The notes below the pieces were generated by a model. That model made no database searches. It saw only the letters and a program-made list of their open reading frames with translations, and was not told the origin of the DNA. From Seiridium cupressi (Eukaryota > Ascomycota > Sordariomycetes > Amphisphaeriales > Sporocadaceae): a stretch of 64,000 nt of DNA. The stretch is from assembly GCA_036674765.1 (NCBI GenBank), contig JARVKI010000022.1, positions 372,001-436,000 on the forward strand, read 5' to 3'. Position numbers and translations under genes: made by a program. Shown one piece after another: positions 11,274 to 26,800 of this stretch (position 1 is its first letter; each line of letters starts with the position of its first letter).

Positions 11274-12666
11274 GGGCATGGGGTGCAGTGGTCAGGTCAA
11301 TCCGTCATGCTGGGGTAGCAGCGGAAATGCAAGACTCATAGATTACTGTGGCGTTGGGTTGATATGTACCACTAGAGCGAATAAACCCGAATGAACTCGC
11401 ATGATATGGGCCCACAGATCGCAACGCTCATCTATCCTTCCCTCTCTTCTTCCTCTTCTTCCTCTTCTTCCTCCATCTAAAGCCTGAAGCACGATTCGAT
11501 AGGACTTCAACCAGACTACCCTGACTAGAATTTTGGGTACAAACTTGGTACTCGTCAGAAGAGGTATCTTTTGTCTTCAGTCATGAATATCTCTACCCGA
11601 TTGACCTAGTTCTTCAAGGCTCCTAAGTTGACATCATTCGGCTGTGTTCCACCACCAGCACCTTCATATTCACCTTCCCCAATTGATTTTGCAGGGCGCG
11701 GGTCATCAGATATGCTATAGGCCCTGTCCTCATATGAACTCACGGGACAAATAAGTTGCTATAGTAGTTCACATCTTGCCTGTCAATTCTTTTGCGGAAG
11801 AGCCCCGAGGGTTCGTAGGGGCGGGTTCGGTACCAGCTGCTACCGCGTCACTCTCCTTTGATGGTCCTGTCCTGAATTAGTGAGCCAGTAGTTGATTGAC
11901 CAGGATTTCGATACCTCCAACGTTTCACGAGGAGTGATTTCTTCTGCGTGGGTGAGTGAGCCTTTGTCAAGAATGCGGCGCTGGCGAAGAATACACGAAG
12001 CCAACATCCCTTCTCAGATCCTATGCAGGCTCGAATTCTAGTCTGATTAGTCATCGTCATCAGTCAACAGCCATTCCACCTCGTACAGACCCGTGACTAG
12101 CCTTTCACGCTCTGACTTCATGAATCGGATAGAAAAACAGGTTGGTGTTTCTCATATAAGAGGTTCCCCAACCATATTGACCATATAAAGTGCGTTTTCA
12201 GGTGCTCATAAGCTCCAGTGCGCAGTTCAGAGGCGTCTTCCCACACTCTCCTTCGTTTACAATACTAAACTAAAACTCGCCTGACGGGTAGAGAGTACGA
12301 GGCACATTTACGCGTAACTAAAACCACAAACGCAGTCATATTGGATAATCGTATTGACGCCTCTATCATGAGATATTACTGCGTGTCCTAGCATGTGAGA
12401 ATACAGGGTGAGCGATAACATATTTATTTGTTTATTTGTTTTTAATGCACTTCATGTCCGTACCATTCATCATGCAAAACATCCATCATATCACTTCTCG
12501 GCTATCACCCAAAGGCAGGAAGACATGTTCCAATGCCTTTCCCGCGCCCAGTTCCAATTACTGGGCCAGAGGTGCCTTGCGCCGATTCAAACACGACACC
12601 GTTATACCTTTTGCAGCCAACGCCGGTCGCAAGAACCATGATATTTCTACTGTACAACAAGCCGCT
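11274..12666. other. Convergent intergenic region, 1.4 kb
   Basis: This lies between the 3' ends of PRE4 and GFA1. It contains a pyrimidine repeat at 11444-11474 (three TCTTCTTCC-type units). The stretch 12100-12450 is AT-rich without an open frame of note. It presumably holds both 3' UTRs, and I see no gene. Confidence 0.6.
11444..11474. repeat. (TCTTCTTCC)x3 pyrimidine minisatellite
   Basis: Three near-perfect 9-bp units lie 170 bp past the PRE4 stop, probably in or just after its 3' UTR. Confidence 0.8.
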
Positions 12667-15496
<2,830 letters not shown>

Positions 15497-17879
15497 GTTG
15501 CCGGCGGTCTGCGTAAGCTCGACTGAAGGTTGCGATGGGAATGGAAGGGGGCCGGTTCTCAGTGGCTCGGTTTTGCAGTTCCTCGGCGAGAGGAGGGTAT
15601 CAAGAGAGCTGGATGGAGGGCAGAAATGCTAAGGACAAAGTTTCCACAAAGCAGAGTTGATGGGAAGGGTTCTTATTATTATGGTTTCCTTGTGTCAATG
15701 CTTTGGAGAGCTGAATGGGTCTTGGTCCTGACCTTTGGCGGGGATTGCTGCAGCATACCTGAGGACGTGGGGCTTGGCTTTGAGTTCCTCCTTGTAGGTG
15801 CAGGTAGGTTCAGGTATTTCGTACCTAGCCCATAATGTAGTTGTAGCACATCCAGTATCCAAGTACCAGACCATGTCTTGCAGCCCAGAAGTCCACCGTC
15901 CTGCTCTACGTACCCTTAATTCCAGCATCGTTTTATCCAAATTGCCCAAAAGCCAGTATATCACAACTAGGATGCCGCTTTCGACATTGCCCAACACACC
16001 TGTAGGATGCAACTGCACAAACGCGGCTTCCAACTTTTTGCCAGCAACCTCAACGTCTTGACTGGGAGAACGTCTTTCCCCCGTGCTCCCGACGATACTT
16101 GAACAGCTACTTACAACAGATGCGTTCCTGTTGTTTAGGCACACAACCACGACGGTCACTGTTGTTGTCATTCTTCTTGTTATTGTTGCGATTGTTTTTA
16201 TTCTTCTGCTTCTTTTCACTTATTCGCCAGCCGTGCACTCTGTTGATAACCACACGGCCTACACCCAGAAGGTAAGAGGCTGTTGTTGATGTTGTTGTTA
16301 CCCAATATCGATATTTGCTGCTTCAGTCCACATGCTCGAACTACAAAGTCGGTACATCCCCGTTCCGCGAGCTAGGGTCGTCTCACTCATCGTGGCGCTG
16401 CCGGCTGGCCAGCAGGGCAACATCCTTGACTGCTGCATACGTTGTACTTAGTACGGTGGATCTATCGTCGTACAGCCGGCCCCTTGCCCATAGCAGTGCT
16501 TCAGACGACGAGATCTATCAAGGAGACGGTCGCGAGCCCGCTTCTCTATGAGAAAGCCATCCTGTACATGGATCGATCCTCATATCTGGCTGAGCCCATT
16601 CGAGACGGGCGGCTGCTGAGGCTGACATTCGCCCGCTGCTGTGCTCGAATTTACTAATTGTTCGTCCAGGGGAGCGGGCGCCGTTAGTTCAAACATAGTC
16701 CATGTGGGTATTCCGTTGGTGGGAAAGCGACAAATTGTTGGCACGAAGAAACCCATCAACGCTCCCCGTATCCGCATGCAGATCTTGCGGGTCACTGCCG
16801 AACCAGCTGAGATCGCAATGCTTGCCTACTGTAGGCGGCGCCATGAGCACTTCTACTCATCGCCGGCCGTTGGGCTCATACGAGGTATGGACGTAGTGGC
16901 ACCTTGGCGCTCTGCATGGTAATATCTCCGCTACAGGGCTGTCACCTCGACTTGCCCCTGGGTCCATGCAATTCGTGTTGACGACGTAGCCTTCTTGGCC
17001 CTAAATGCCGTGTTCCTCGCCCCTGACCATGACAAGAACGGTCTCGTCCAAGGAGATCGCCGAACGACCTTGGCCACTCGAGCAATGCAGAATATCCCGG
17101 GTTACAGCCTCCATCCAGGGGATCAGCCTCGTCGCTAACATGCTGAAAATAGCAACCCTAGCACCAACAACACCATTACCTTGCATTCTTCGGGAACTGA
17201 TGTCAGACGGCAGGGGTCCTGTTCGGAATTGCCTATGGTCAATCAATTCTTTTTTGTCCCAGGCATGACATTGAACGCGTTTCTTCATGAAAAGCGTCCG
17301 AGCAGGACTCCAGCGGGCAATGGTTCTCGTGTAGGAAAAGCAAGTTTTCATTCGTCCCCCATGCAGGTGTCATCACAGCTAACAGGTCAAGTCGCGCGCC
17401 TTTTGAAGCACAAGTCTCAACCGCCCACGAATTGTCACGACAAGGACCGGCCGCTGCTCCCTGTCGGCTTGCCTCCAGCCCAAAAGTTAAGGGTCTATTT
17501 AGCATTGTGGTGGCTTTGCGACAGCCGTCACTGCTAGATCCTTCAGCCTTAGCGCTTCTCAGCTCTCGTTTGGGCACCGACTAGACTAGGTAGGGCGCGA
17601 TCGCATGTACGCAGGTCCCGATACCGCGGCAACCGACTGTCGGTGGGTGCGCAGATGACGGGCGTCTTGTGCATGAACTTGCATCAGCCTCCATTTCTCA
17701 AAACTTCCCGAATGTCCCTGTCTTGGCTGTATTAGATATCATTTCTGTTTATGATGAGCTTCAGAATATCAGTGCAACAAATCTGCTAGAGAACCAGCAT
17801 TTTTGGCACTATCCCAGACCGCCTTTATCAAGCTCCGCTTGCGATGGAACGCTTAAGCATCTAGCTATGTAGCTGCCTC

Positions 17880-18240
17880 TGATAGTTCTCATCGATACAT
17901 GATATTTGATAGAACATCCAAAAGAACATATACTAGAGAAAGTTTTTCTGAAAAGGATTGGTAATATGACGTTGCTCTAGGATCTTCAGGACCATTCTCG
18001 ACAAAAAGCTATAAACTTTATATAGACAAAGGTAACTCCTTCAATATATATACACATATTCCGTCGTCTACATTATAGATATCAGGTATATCAAACGATA
18101 TCCTCCTTATGAATTCGAGGCATTATACACTTTAGAGACAGCACCATACGATGCCATTTTAAACCCTTGGATTGCTGTTATAGCAACCTGACATTATTCT
18201 TATAAAGCGGTGTGGTTCGGCCAAACGACTGAATTGCTAG
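17880..18240. other. AT-rich, stop-dense tract, possible decayed repeat
   Basis: Base composition shifts sharply to AT relative to both sides (many TATA/ATAT words). All six frames are broken every few codons. This is what repeat-induced point mutation leaves of an old transposon in ascomycetes, but I cannot match it to an element. It may simply be AT-rich spacer. Confidence 0.35.
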
Positions 18241-18703
18241 GCTTGTTATGTTTAGGTTCGTGGAGTGCCTGTCACAAGTGACGAGCCATGCCATGGATCC
18301 ATGGTTCACCGCCATGTCACGAATGCCTCAAGAAGGTTAAGCATTCGCTAGTTCAAGTTCTTGTTCTTCATTCGCCATATCTGCCCAGTCCACGTTGGTG
18401 AGAGAAAAGGGACGCGTCTATGGGTACCATAGCGGCTCATCCAGTCGGTACCGCAAAGCATGATTGCTACTGCGTTCAAACTGTGTCAAACTAGAGGGAT
18501 ATGTTAAATCGTAACGACAGCCCCATAAATTTACAGTTAAAATTGCACCTGTGGTCTTGGTGGCGCAAGCCATGTCATCAAGTCTTCATTGTCTATGTGC
18601 CGTCCCAGGGATCCAGTGTACTTCCTGGATCAGAAGCTGCGTCGCCTGTTTAAAGCTTCCGATGCTCCGAACTATCCCATACCTACTTCGAAATTGTGCT
18701 GTC

Positions 18704-18827
18704 AACTCGAATTAGGTGAAACGAACGTGGCGGTGGCGAAAGTCTACAGGGTATGATGTGCTATTAACTCGAATCAGGTGAAACAAACGTCGCAGTGGCA
18801 GATGTCGACAGAGTATCATGTGACTAT
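18704..18827. repeat. Two-copy diverged tandem repeat, ~62-bp unit
   Basis: Units at 18704-18765 and 18766-18827 both start AACTCGAAT, carry GGTGAAAC and a GTGGC box, and continue through GTATGATGTG / GTATCATGTG. They are about 75-80% alike, with many C/T and G/A differences. The core of unit 1 recurs at 57457-57476. Confidence 0.7.
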
Positions 18828-18970
18828 CAGGGAAAAGAAAAGGTTTTCTGGTGAGTCAATGTTTTTCTGGGCATCAAACAACGAAAGCTGCCGACGATGG
18901 ATGTATTACAGTTTACTAGCTATACCAATAACTAGCCTTTCCCGAACCCCCCAGCAATAGGACGTGTCCT

Positions 18971-20377
18971 CTAGATGGGTCGGTACTCCAATTTCCCTTC
19001 GAGCTTTTTTGATTCCGCCAGCTTACGAACTGCCTTGTTGAAATCATCCTGGTTGATTGCGTCGCGGTAGTCTTTGATCGCGAAGAGGCCACTATAGTCA
19101 TGTTAGATACATCTCCGAATATAGGTTCGAGGAAGTTGGGTGCCCGTACGCTTCAGTCACGATATTTCGCAAGTCGGCACCGTTCAGGCCATCGCTCATC
19201 TTGACCACGCTCTCGTAATCAATATCCCCGTCCGTGACCACGCTTTGCGCGTGTATCTTGAGGATCTCTAGGCGTCCAACTTCGTTGGGGAGCGGAATCT
19301 CGATCTTTCGGTCGAGGCGTCCAGCACGTAACAGGGCCGGGTCAAGTGTGTCGGGCCTGTTGGTGGCCATGATGATCTTGGTCTTTCCCAGGTAGTCGAA
19401 GCCGTCAAGCTGGTTGAGGAGCTCCATCAGTGTACGTTGAATCTCACGATCTGCACTAGTACCCTCAGAGAACCTTCGTCCACCAATGGCATCGATCTCG
19501 TCCATGAAGATGATGCAGGGCTCGTGCTCTTTGGCGTAGCCAAACATTTCTCTGATTAGCCTTGCCGATTCTCCAATGTACTTGTCCACGATAGCTGAGG
19601 AGACGACTAGAGTTCAGCGGTCGCGTTAGTTCCAGTACTGCGTAGGATTTGCATGGCCATGGTCACGAGACGTACCCTTGAGAAAGTTCGTTTCCAGGCT
19701 GCTAGCCACCGCTCTTGCCAGTAGCGTCTTGCCCGTTCCCGGGGGGCCGTATAACAAAACACCTTTTGGAGGCTTGATGCCGACTCTGAGGAAGAGCTCC
19801 GGGTTCTTCAGCGGCAGCTCGATAACTTCACGCAACTCTCTGATCTGGTCGTTCAATCCGCCGATGCCGCCAAAGCTGACCTGGCCCGGGTCTTCTAGTG
19901 ACATGTTGTAGACGAGAGGGTCGACTTCCCGCGGCAGCATCCGCATGATGGTCAGTGTGGTCATGTCCAGCGCTACACGGGTTCCTTGCTTCATCTTCGC
20001 CTTGTCGACTTTCGAGCGGCATCCGACGACATAGCGAGGGCCTGACGAGGCCTTGACGATGACTGATTGAAGGCGTCTGGTTAGCGACCTGATCTTCTGA
20101 GAATATATGCCCATTGCAACGCCAGTCAAGCGATAATACAAGGGTCCGGGCTGGGAGATGGCTCACATCTCTCGTCATCGAGCTGCTTCAGCACTTCGCC
20201 AATGATTTGTCCAACACTTTGCAGGGCCTTGATGTTGTCCTCGGTCGTGTCGAAATCCTTGGCCAGTCCCTTGATTTCTAATCGCAGCGCCTTGAGCTTT
20301 GCTTCCCATTCCCGCGACTCGATGAGCTTGGCCCGGAGGTTCTGGAGGGCGTGGTCCCTCTCTTGATCGGAGGCCAT
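18971..20377 (-). CDS. RPT4: 26S proteasome regulatory ATPase Rpt4 (PSMC6 type)
   Basis: Exons (minus): 20167-20377, 19676-20062, 19150-19606, 18971-19091; 391 aa. The gene encodes one of the six AAA ATPases of the 19S base that unfold substrates and feed them to the 20S core. An N-terminal coiled coil (residues ~10-50) is followed by the OB-like segment ([15 protein letters not shown]), Walker A GPPGTGKT, Walker [27 protein letters not shown] with the [12 protein letters not shown] second region of homology, and the C-terminus [12 protein letters not shown] start at ATG 20377 (MASDQERD): an in-frame ATG at 20482 would add 35 Pro-rich residues not expected for the family. Intron branch sites GCTAAC and TCTAAC are visible. 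The gene is divergent from the HCNGP-like gene. Confidence 0.95.
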
Positions 20378-20840
20378 GGTCTGTGGATGGAGATGTAGAG
20401 GCGGAAAGCTTGAGAAGGGTGGCGTAGTCGATCGTTGGAAGTAAGTAGTCGGTGGGGGTTGTTGTTTGGGGATGGATGGCACAAGATTGCAGCCGGAAAG
20501 ATGGTGATGTCCAAGCTACAGGGTTGCCAAACGGAGCTTTGGTGGTGAGGCTGGCCCGCCCAAGAGTGCTGATGCAGCTTCCGTTGCCTGGCCTCGCCTG
20601 GCACTTGCAGCCGTGGGTCACAGCTGCCCCGGGCTAGACCCAGATAGGCGTAGCACGGGCTTTGCTCCAGCTTTCGTTACACCAAGGCCGCCGCTTCACA
20701 GTGCGGCTCCAACTCAAAGAAGTTCTGATGACAGCTTTTGTTGGCAAGAATCACGGAAACAACCTGATATCACAGTTCTGCATTCCATTTGAGGTGCAAG
20801 TCTTCTTCTACCACTCACGTCACATCACGGGTGCATAATA
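20378..20840. promoter_or_regulatory. Divergent promoter between RPT4 and the SAP30BP-like gene
   Basis: 463 bp separate the two start codons, so both promoters must fit here. The part next to RPT4 contains GGGTGGCG (20420-20427), close to but not identical with the yeast proteasome control element GGTGGCAAA. I do not claim it is functional. No frame suggests a gene. Confidence 0.5.
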
Positions 20841-21754
20841 ATGGCATTGGTCGGTTATGATAGTAGCGACGACGATGAAGCAGTCGAGGCGCTACCCAGC
20901 ACAGAGGTACGAGCCCCAAGAGAGTATGAATCTCACCCAACTGCATCCTGAGAGCAGCGGGCAGCACTGATTCGAAATGAGGCCAGCCACCGAAAACTAC
21001 TGAACCCACATCCGTGAAGACAAATGGGGAGCCCGGTGAGCACCATGCCACGCGTGACAAGGGCTTTATCTTATGCAATGCAGAGCCAACTATACAACCT
21101 CAGACTGAGTCTGACCCTGCAGCACCGGCCCCAGCTCCGGCACCTTCAGAACCGGAACAGCCAAGTCTTATAGGGCCTATGCGGCCACCTGAAGGCTCAT
21201 CATCTCTCGATTTCCCTCCCTTGGAGGAGGCACCAGCGGGAGACGAAGTACCTTCATTGTCACTACCACCTGGATCGCCCTACTCAGCCAACCGGGCTCT
21301 CCTGAGGGATCTGACGCTTCCAGCTGTACCGGATATGGACATTCCACCCTCACCTCCCGGGTCGCCTCCGCTCGCGGCAAACAAGAAATTTGAGCAGTTC
21401 CTCGAGCTGAAGAAGAAGGGTGTTCACTTCAACTCTAAAATCGCACAATCTTCTGCGCTCAAAAATCCAAGTTTGATGGATAAGTTATTAAAATTCGCCG
21501 AGATTGACCAGAAGGGCCAGTATGCGACCACATTAGGAACGGACTTGTGGGATCCCAGTGTGTTCCCCAAGTCGGCCCACAAAGAGCAGCTGAGGCAGAG
21601 CCAGACGGATCTCGGGCAAGCACGGGCGAGAACGAAAGGAGGCCCGGTCGACTTTGTGACCGCTGGCGGGTTGGGAAGTCGTGATGCAACGCCTAGCACT
21701 GGTCAGGCTCCGACTGCAAGTACGGGAAAGCGGAAGACGAGGTTTGATACTTGA
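20841..21754 (+). CDS. HCNGP / SAP30-binding-protein-like nuclear protein
   Basis: Exons 20841-20906 and 21086-21754 (244 aa). Exon 1 gives MALVGYDSSDDDE, the usual acidic start of this family. The intron has donor GTACGA, and I use the second of two adjacent AGs (GCAGAG|CCA), because only that keeps the frame. A Pro/Ala-rich linker (PAPAPAPSEPEQPS) leads to the HCNGP domain: FEQFLELKKKGVHFNSKI, SALKNPSLMDKLLKFAEID, DLWDPSVFP. It ends in a basic GKRKTRFDT. Human SAP30BP/HCNGP is a nuclear cofactor linked to transcription repression and to splicing. The fungal role is not established, so function is by family only. It shares a short divergent promoter with RPT4. Confidence 0.85.
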
Positions 21755-22268
21755 TCTTTCCATGTATGAGAATTCTATCAATGTCAGCCAGCCCCTTCGG
21801 AGAGCAGGTTGGGTCTTGGGCATGATTGCGTTTCGCTTACTTCATTTAGCACGTTACATGCTGAGTAAATACCAGGAAACGCAACCAATAAGGAACTCTT
21901 GTAAAGAAACCATCGTAGACAGTTTGCTCCTTATCCGCATCTGCATGGCGTCTAGTAATTCGAGACGGTCATTGACTCTGCTAAGTTCCCCATCGATTTC
22001 CTGATGGATGGTTTGGTGTGAGAAACGGGCCAAGCCGGTGCCATCACCATGTATATGATGGTGTGGTGGTTGTAAACAATACCATTCACTGAATACTGTC
22101 TTCTATATTCATATGATTTAAAGTACGGCCTATTTTCCTTTCTTTCTCCCTTCGGTCTCTTCAGTCCCATTGTTTTTTTAATGACATGCTTCACAGCGGA
22201 TACTTGAAAGTTGCCCATCCTTGTGTCGCATGAAAAGAGGCAATCATCTTTGGCACACGCTGCGACCT
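21755..22268. other. Convergent 3' intergenic region, 0.5 kb
   Basis: This lies between the 3' ends of the SAP30BP-like gene and FCY1. It is AT-rich around 22050-22180. I see no gene; both 3' UTRs should lie here. Confidence 0.6.
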
Positions 22269-23228
22269 TTAAGCCTTGCCTCCAACGTCCTCGTTCCTGA
22301 CACATTTCTGTTAGCAGTTTTCTCCATTTGTATAGCTTTGCTCCATGGCATAGGCAAAAGCAGGAGAACGTACCAGACCTCAGGCTTCTCACTCATGAAC
22401 CTCTCCACTATAAGATTTGGGGTTAGTGGTTACTTCTTGAGAGGAAATGGAAAATGAAATTTCATTGGCGAAATATTGAGAGGTCGAGCGGGTGTTTCAA
22501 GAGCAAAGACACCCAGTCAGGAATTTACTGCTCTTCAAACAAGCCAAGGCTGGAATGTGTATGAGACAGCACCGAAATATGCTTACTGAGATTGATGCAA
22601 TTCGCATCATCAAGCACGACAACTTCTACGCCCCGCTGCTTCAGGTGGTCCTCGCCGCCAAGCCAGCTCTTGTTTTCACCAATGACGACACGTGGAATAC
22701 CGAAAAGGAGGCAGGCGCCGGTACCTGAGAAGAAGGAATGAGAACTTCCCCGATTTGATGATTGCGTGAGAAGCGTTTCAGTGTATACAACACTTACACA
22801 TGTCGCACGGTGACAGCGTGGTATACATGGTCGCGCCCTGGTAGGCCTCAGGCGACAGCCGCCCGGCATTCTGCAGTGCTGAAGTCTCGCCCTATCCAGT
22901 ATACCAATCAGCCTGGCTACTTAATAGCTTTGTTCGGCATGCAAAAAGCCATTGGCGAAACCCACGTGGAGGATATTGCTGTTTTCTTGGACCCTCTTAT
23001 TGCGCCCACGGCCAAGGATCTTCCCATCCTTGGATACGAGGACAGCCCCAATCTGCATACAAGTTCAGCACATAATGCACTGCCATCCAGCGGCCAAGTT
23101 GACCAAGAAAGTAACTGGTCTGTGCCGTAGTTTGGGTGTTGAGTTCATACCGGAATACCTCCCTCATCATATCCGGCTTTTGCTTCCTCAAACGCTATCG
23201 CCAGAAACTTTGCATCGTCTAGGGCCAT
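22269..23228 (-). CDS. FCY1: Cytosine deaminase
   Basis: Six exons (minus): 23151-23228, 22966-23052, 22798-22891, 22587-22724, 22374-22407, 22269-22296; 152 aa. It deaminates cytosine to uracil in pyrimidine salvage, and is the enzyme that converts 5-fluorocytosine in fungi. Zinc ligands and catalytic residues are visible after splicing: His55-Gly-Glu57 and Pro-Cys84-Asp-Met-Cys87, followed by TGACLLFGIPRVVIGENKSW and ending in EVWNEDVGGKA, which parallels yeast Fcy1 end to end (158 aa). The start MALDDAKFLAIAFEEAKAGYD is conserved. The last two exons are only 34 and 28 nt. The protein is cytosolic, with no signal peptide. No single exon longer than 138 nt exists, so a simple ORF scan misses most of it. 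Confidence 0.93.
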
Positions 23229-23812
23229 GTTGGTAGATCTCGTGCTTTCGCGAGCTTGGCCAATACGGTCAGAAGAATGCTCCCAACGTGCACAGTGACA
23301 GTGATGCAACGATGTGCGATGTGTTTATCAGATAAGAAAGTGCAGGTTCAGGTTACCGATGTGTGTACCCCACCCTATTACTTGAGCGGGCTATGTAAGT
23401 ACCTACCTAAGGTACACAATGCAGATGACGATCCGAAAGCGGGCCTGTCTACAATGATGCTCGGCCTATCTGGACAACCGATAGCATCGCGTGGCCAGTA
23501 ATGCGAGAATGAGTAAATGTGTTTGCAACTGTCATTTGTTGGTTTCGGTTCTTAATTCTTCTATCTAATCATGCGCCCGGCCGTGCACTGACACCGCACG
23601 CCCGCTTCTATTCGTTTTGCAGTGCTCTGTTCCCACAGTTCAACCAACAACATCGTATGGTACAGCCGAGAAACTCAGCATCAGACTCCTTGACCGTGCC
23701 ACTCGTGGCAGTATTATCCATTGCTTGCCCACCCAATGCCCAGAAACGCCACTCCCAACCAAATACACCAGACATTTGGGACGGTAAATAGATGCCGTTG
23801 CAACATCAAAGT
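23229..23812. other. FCY1 promoter / SNT2 3' flank, 0.6 kb
   Basis: Both neighbours are on the minus strand, so this carries the FCY1 promoter (right of 23228) and the SNT2 terminator. A TACCTACC-type inverted motif (GTACCTACCTAAGGTAC region, 23399-23415) is the only structure seen. Confidence 0.55.
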
Positions 23813-26800
23813 CTATGATAGGAGGTTGCGCAATGAAGGGCTCGCACTTGCCCCACTGGCTGGTCGACTTTCACCAGTGCGCGATGGTTGATTGTTTGAA
23901 AGATTTGCTTCGCGGTTCATGGGTAGTCCGTCTCGAGAGATCGGAGGACTGCCATGCGGATTCTGAAAGGGCGATCGCTGTGCAAGAATACCTTGCGAAA
24001 ACGAATGGTCAGCAGCCCTAGGGGGCGGGCCACCGTTCGTCAGGTTGTGGAGTGAGTGATGTTGTTGGTGATGGTATGCAGGGTGGTACGGGCCTGTACC
24101 ATTCTGCGTCGCATGATCGCGCCTGGGTGAGGGTGGCATACCGTTCAACAGCGGCTGCCCCAATGAACCGTGTCTTATCGGCGGCGCTTGGTGATGAGAG
24201 ATGGGCGCTATAGGCGGCGGGCGGAGATCACGTAGATGGTTCATGTGCAAGGGATTTGTCCCCGCGGGGCCGCCATTCAGTTGGTGAAGCGGAGGCGAGC
24301 GCTGGTTTGCGCTACGATGCCAGTCGCTGTAGGCAGTACCCGCTTGCGGATAATTGTGAGACGTCGTTGGTGGTATAGGTGCTGCTATCGGGCCAGGGCC
24401 CGTATGAGGAGCCGTCAGGGGTAGTGTGGGAGGGGGTCCTTGTGCTGGAGCCTGCATCGGAGGAGGAGCGACAGGTGGCGGCGCAACTGATGGGGTTGCG
24501 GGTTGAGAGGGTGGTGGCCAAGCGTACGCCTGTGGTCCTGGCCTCTGTTCAGAAGCAGTAGATGGTGGGCTCCTAAGGGCTGCCACTGGAGGTGGTGCTT
24601 GAATTGGATCCAGCCGTGGTGCTTCTTCGACTGCTGGAGCGACGACATGTGCAACGGGTTTCTTGCCAGCCTTCTTGCATTTGTGGCACTGGAAATTCCT
24701 CTGCTCAACGAATTTCTGGGCTTCACTACCCAGGCTCCCGTAATGACCGTTGATAAGAGCTATCTCTTGGTCTTTTTCGATCGGCCACCATTTGGGACTG
24801 ACATCAATGCCACAAGTAATGCACACCTTGTCCCCACTGTGCATGTTTGATAACGACGTCTCTGTCGAGTTGTCCACATGAGCTCCTCCTTGGGCCCCTG
24901 CACCGTTTGTGGCAGCAATGGCCGTCGAGGCACGTCGATTAGGCCCGGACGGCAATGTGGGAGCTGGTGTTTTTGTAGCCATAGCAATGAGGTTTGCCTT
25001 TCGCACAGTACCTGTCAGGGTTAGGTCCGCTTGCTTGAAATTCTGCACGTAGAACTGCAGTGCATTTGAAGCGGCAGGTTCATTCGCCTGGCTATCCGGG
25101 AGTTCGACAACATCGTGCATCCGATGAACCATTGTCTTGGTGGGGATGTGCTCCTTGCACCATATCGCCGCTGACATAGTCCCAGTTTCCCCGTTGATGG
25201 TAACAATGTTGAACTGGTCACGGCGAGAGCCTTTGACGGGAGTGACCTCAAACCCTAGCAGATGGCCGCTTTGATGGGCGCATTGCACATGAATAGGAGC
25301 CTTGCACTGATGACAGGCCACACACGCACCACCGTTTCTCTTACAGGCCTTGCACACTTCATCGTATTTCGCCCGCGGTATCGATGGAATGCCCTCGGAA
25401 GGACTGAGGGCTTTAGCACTGCCAAATTTGACTTCTGGTGTCCAGACGGCACAGGTGACATGGATCCAGTTGTTGTCAGCCGTTCTCTTGAGTGGTTCTC
25501 TGGGATTGACGGGACGATTCGTCTCTTCCTGCTTTTTGCGATAGTAGTCTGCAGCCCTTTGGGCGGCTTCACGCTCTTGCCGCTCCTTCTCCTTGTCTTT
25601 TTCGGACTTCTTTTTGTGAGTGTTCTTCGACGGTTCAACAAAGTCGTGTTCCGTAAACTCAACAGGACATAGCACACACTTGTATTCCTGTGATAGGGTA
25701 AGTTTAACATCTTAGGTCTGTTGGGAAAAGGAGTATTACTTACGAGTGAGAGCTGAGGATTCTTGTCATTGAGGCACATATCGCAGGTCCATTTGCCAGG
25801 ATGACGATTATCGACGACGCCATAACATTTCCTGTGCACACTCAAGCGGCATTCCTTACAGGAGAGTAGGTGATGTTCGCCGGCTGGGTCCATTTGGCCG
25901 CAAATGGCACATGGAAGTATCCGAGGCTTTGGGATTTCGGGTGCCGGCTGAGCCTGGGGTTTCTCTACCACTTTGTCCTTCTTCTTTGATGCGACAACTC
26001 CAGATACGCTGCCTGAATCAGAAGTGGTGAACTCCGTATCTTTGTCGGCAAGTGCCTTCAATTTCTTCCGTGGATGATCCGAAGCGCCAGGCTCAGCAAT
26101 AACGGCGCTTTGTGCTGCGGCAGGGCTTGGTGTGTTGTAAACCGTAGCGCTCATCATCTCATTTGCAGCATTCAGTTCCTTAAGAAGCTCCTCATCTATC
26201 TTGCGCCTCCAGGCGCGACTGGCAGCCGTGGTCTTCTTGGCAAGCTCATCCACGTCTTCCCACTGTATGGCGTATCGACGCCATAGCTCAGCGCAACGTC
26301 GACAAAGCGCGACGATATACTGTGCACTTTTGTCCTTGTTCTTCCCTGAGCCCTCAGAAACCAACGCGGCCGACACATTAGGTGCTCGCCGCCACTGTCT
26401 CGAAGTTTTCGTATTGCAAAATTTGCACATGAAGTTCCGTTTGCGGTCCACAGCTTTACCGGTATCAAAGGCGGAATCATCGTAGTCATCGGCAACATCG
26501 TCTTGCAGCTTGTTTGCCGTGGCTTCGGCCTTCTTCGCCTCCTTCTTCCCTTTCCGCCCCGAGAAACTGCCCCAGACCTGAGATCCACGAGGCGACTTCT
26601 TCCAGGTATAGTAGTACCGCACAACGGTCCTATAATCGAGAGTTTTGACGAACTTCTTCACTTGATACAGCTCCGACCCAAATTTGCTTACGCCTTCCTC
26701 AAATCTTTTCTGCTCTGCGGTGCTCAATTCTGGTTCCTTGAAGTCTGCTCGATTCACTGTTGGTATTGACTTCAGAGCTGCGACGGTGTTGAATTGACTA

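Larger units (their letters stand above)
15497..18970. other. Large gene-poor region, 3.5 kb
   Basis: This holds the GFA1 promoter (right side of GFA1) and the RPT4 3' flank. The region 16090-16290 is rich in TTG/TTC triplets. From ~17,880 to 18,240 the sequence becomes AT-rich with stops in every frame, and a diverged tandem repeat lies at 18,704-18,827. Several 60-170 codon frames exist, but none resembles a protein family or has plausible splice partners. Confidence 0.6.

Noticed and set aside
15695..16219. 174-codon minus-strand frame upstream of GFA1
   Set aside because: No family resemblance, odd composition (runs of Thr/Val from triplet repeats), and it sits in the GFA1 promoter/5' region.
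20420..20427. Proteasome control element (PACE) before RPT4
   Set aside because: GGGTGGCG only partly matches the yeast GGTGGCAAA core, and no match was seen before PRE4.
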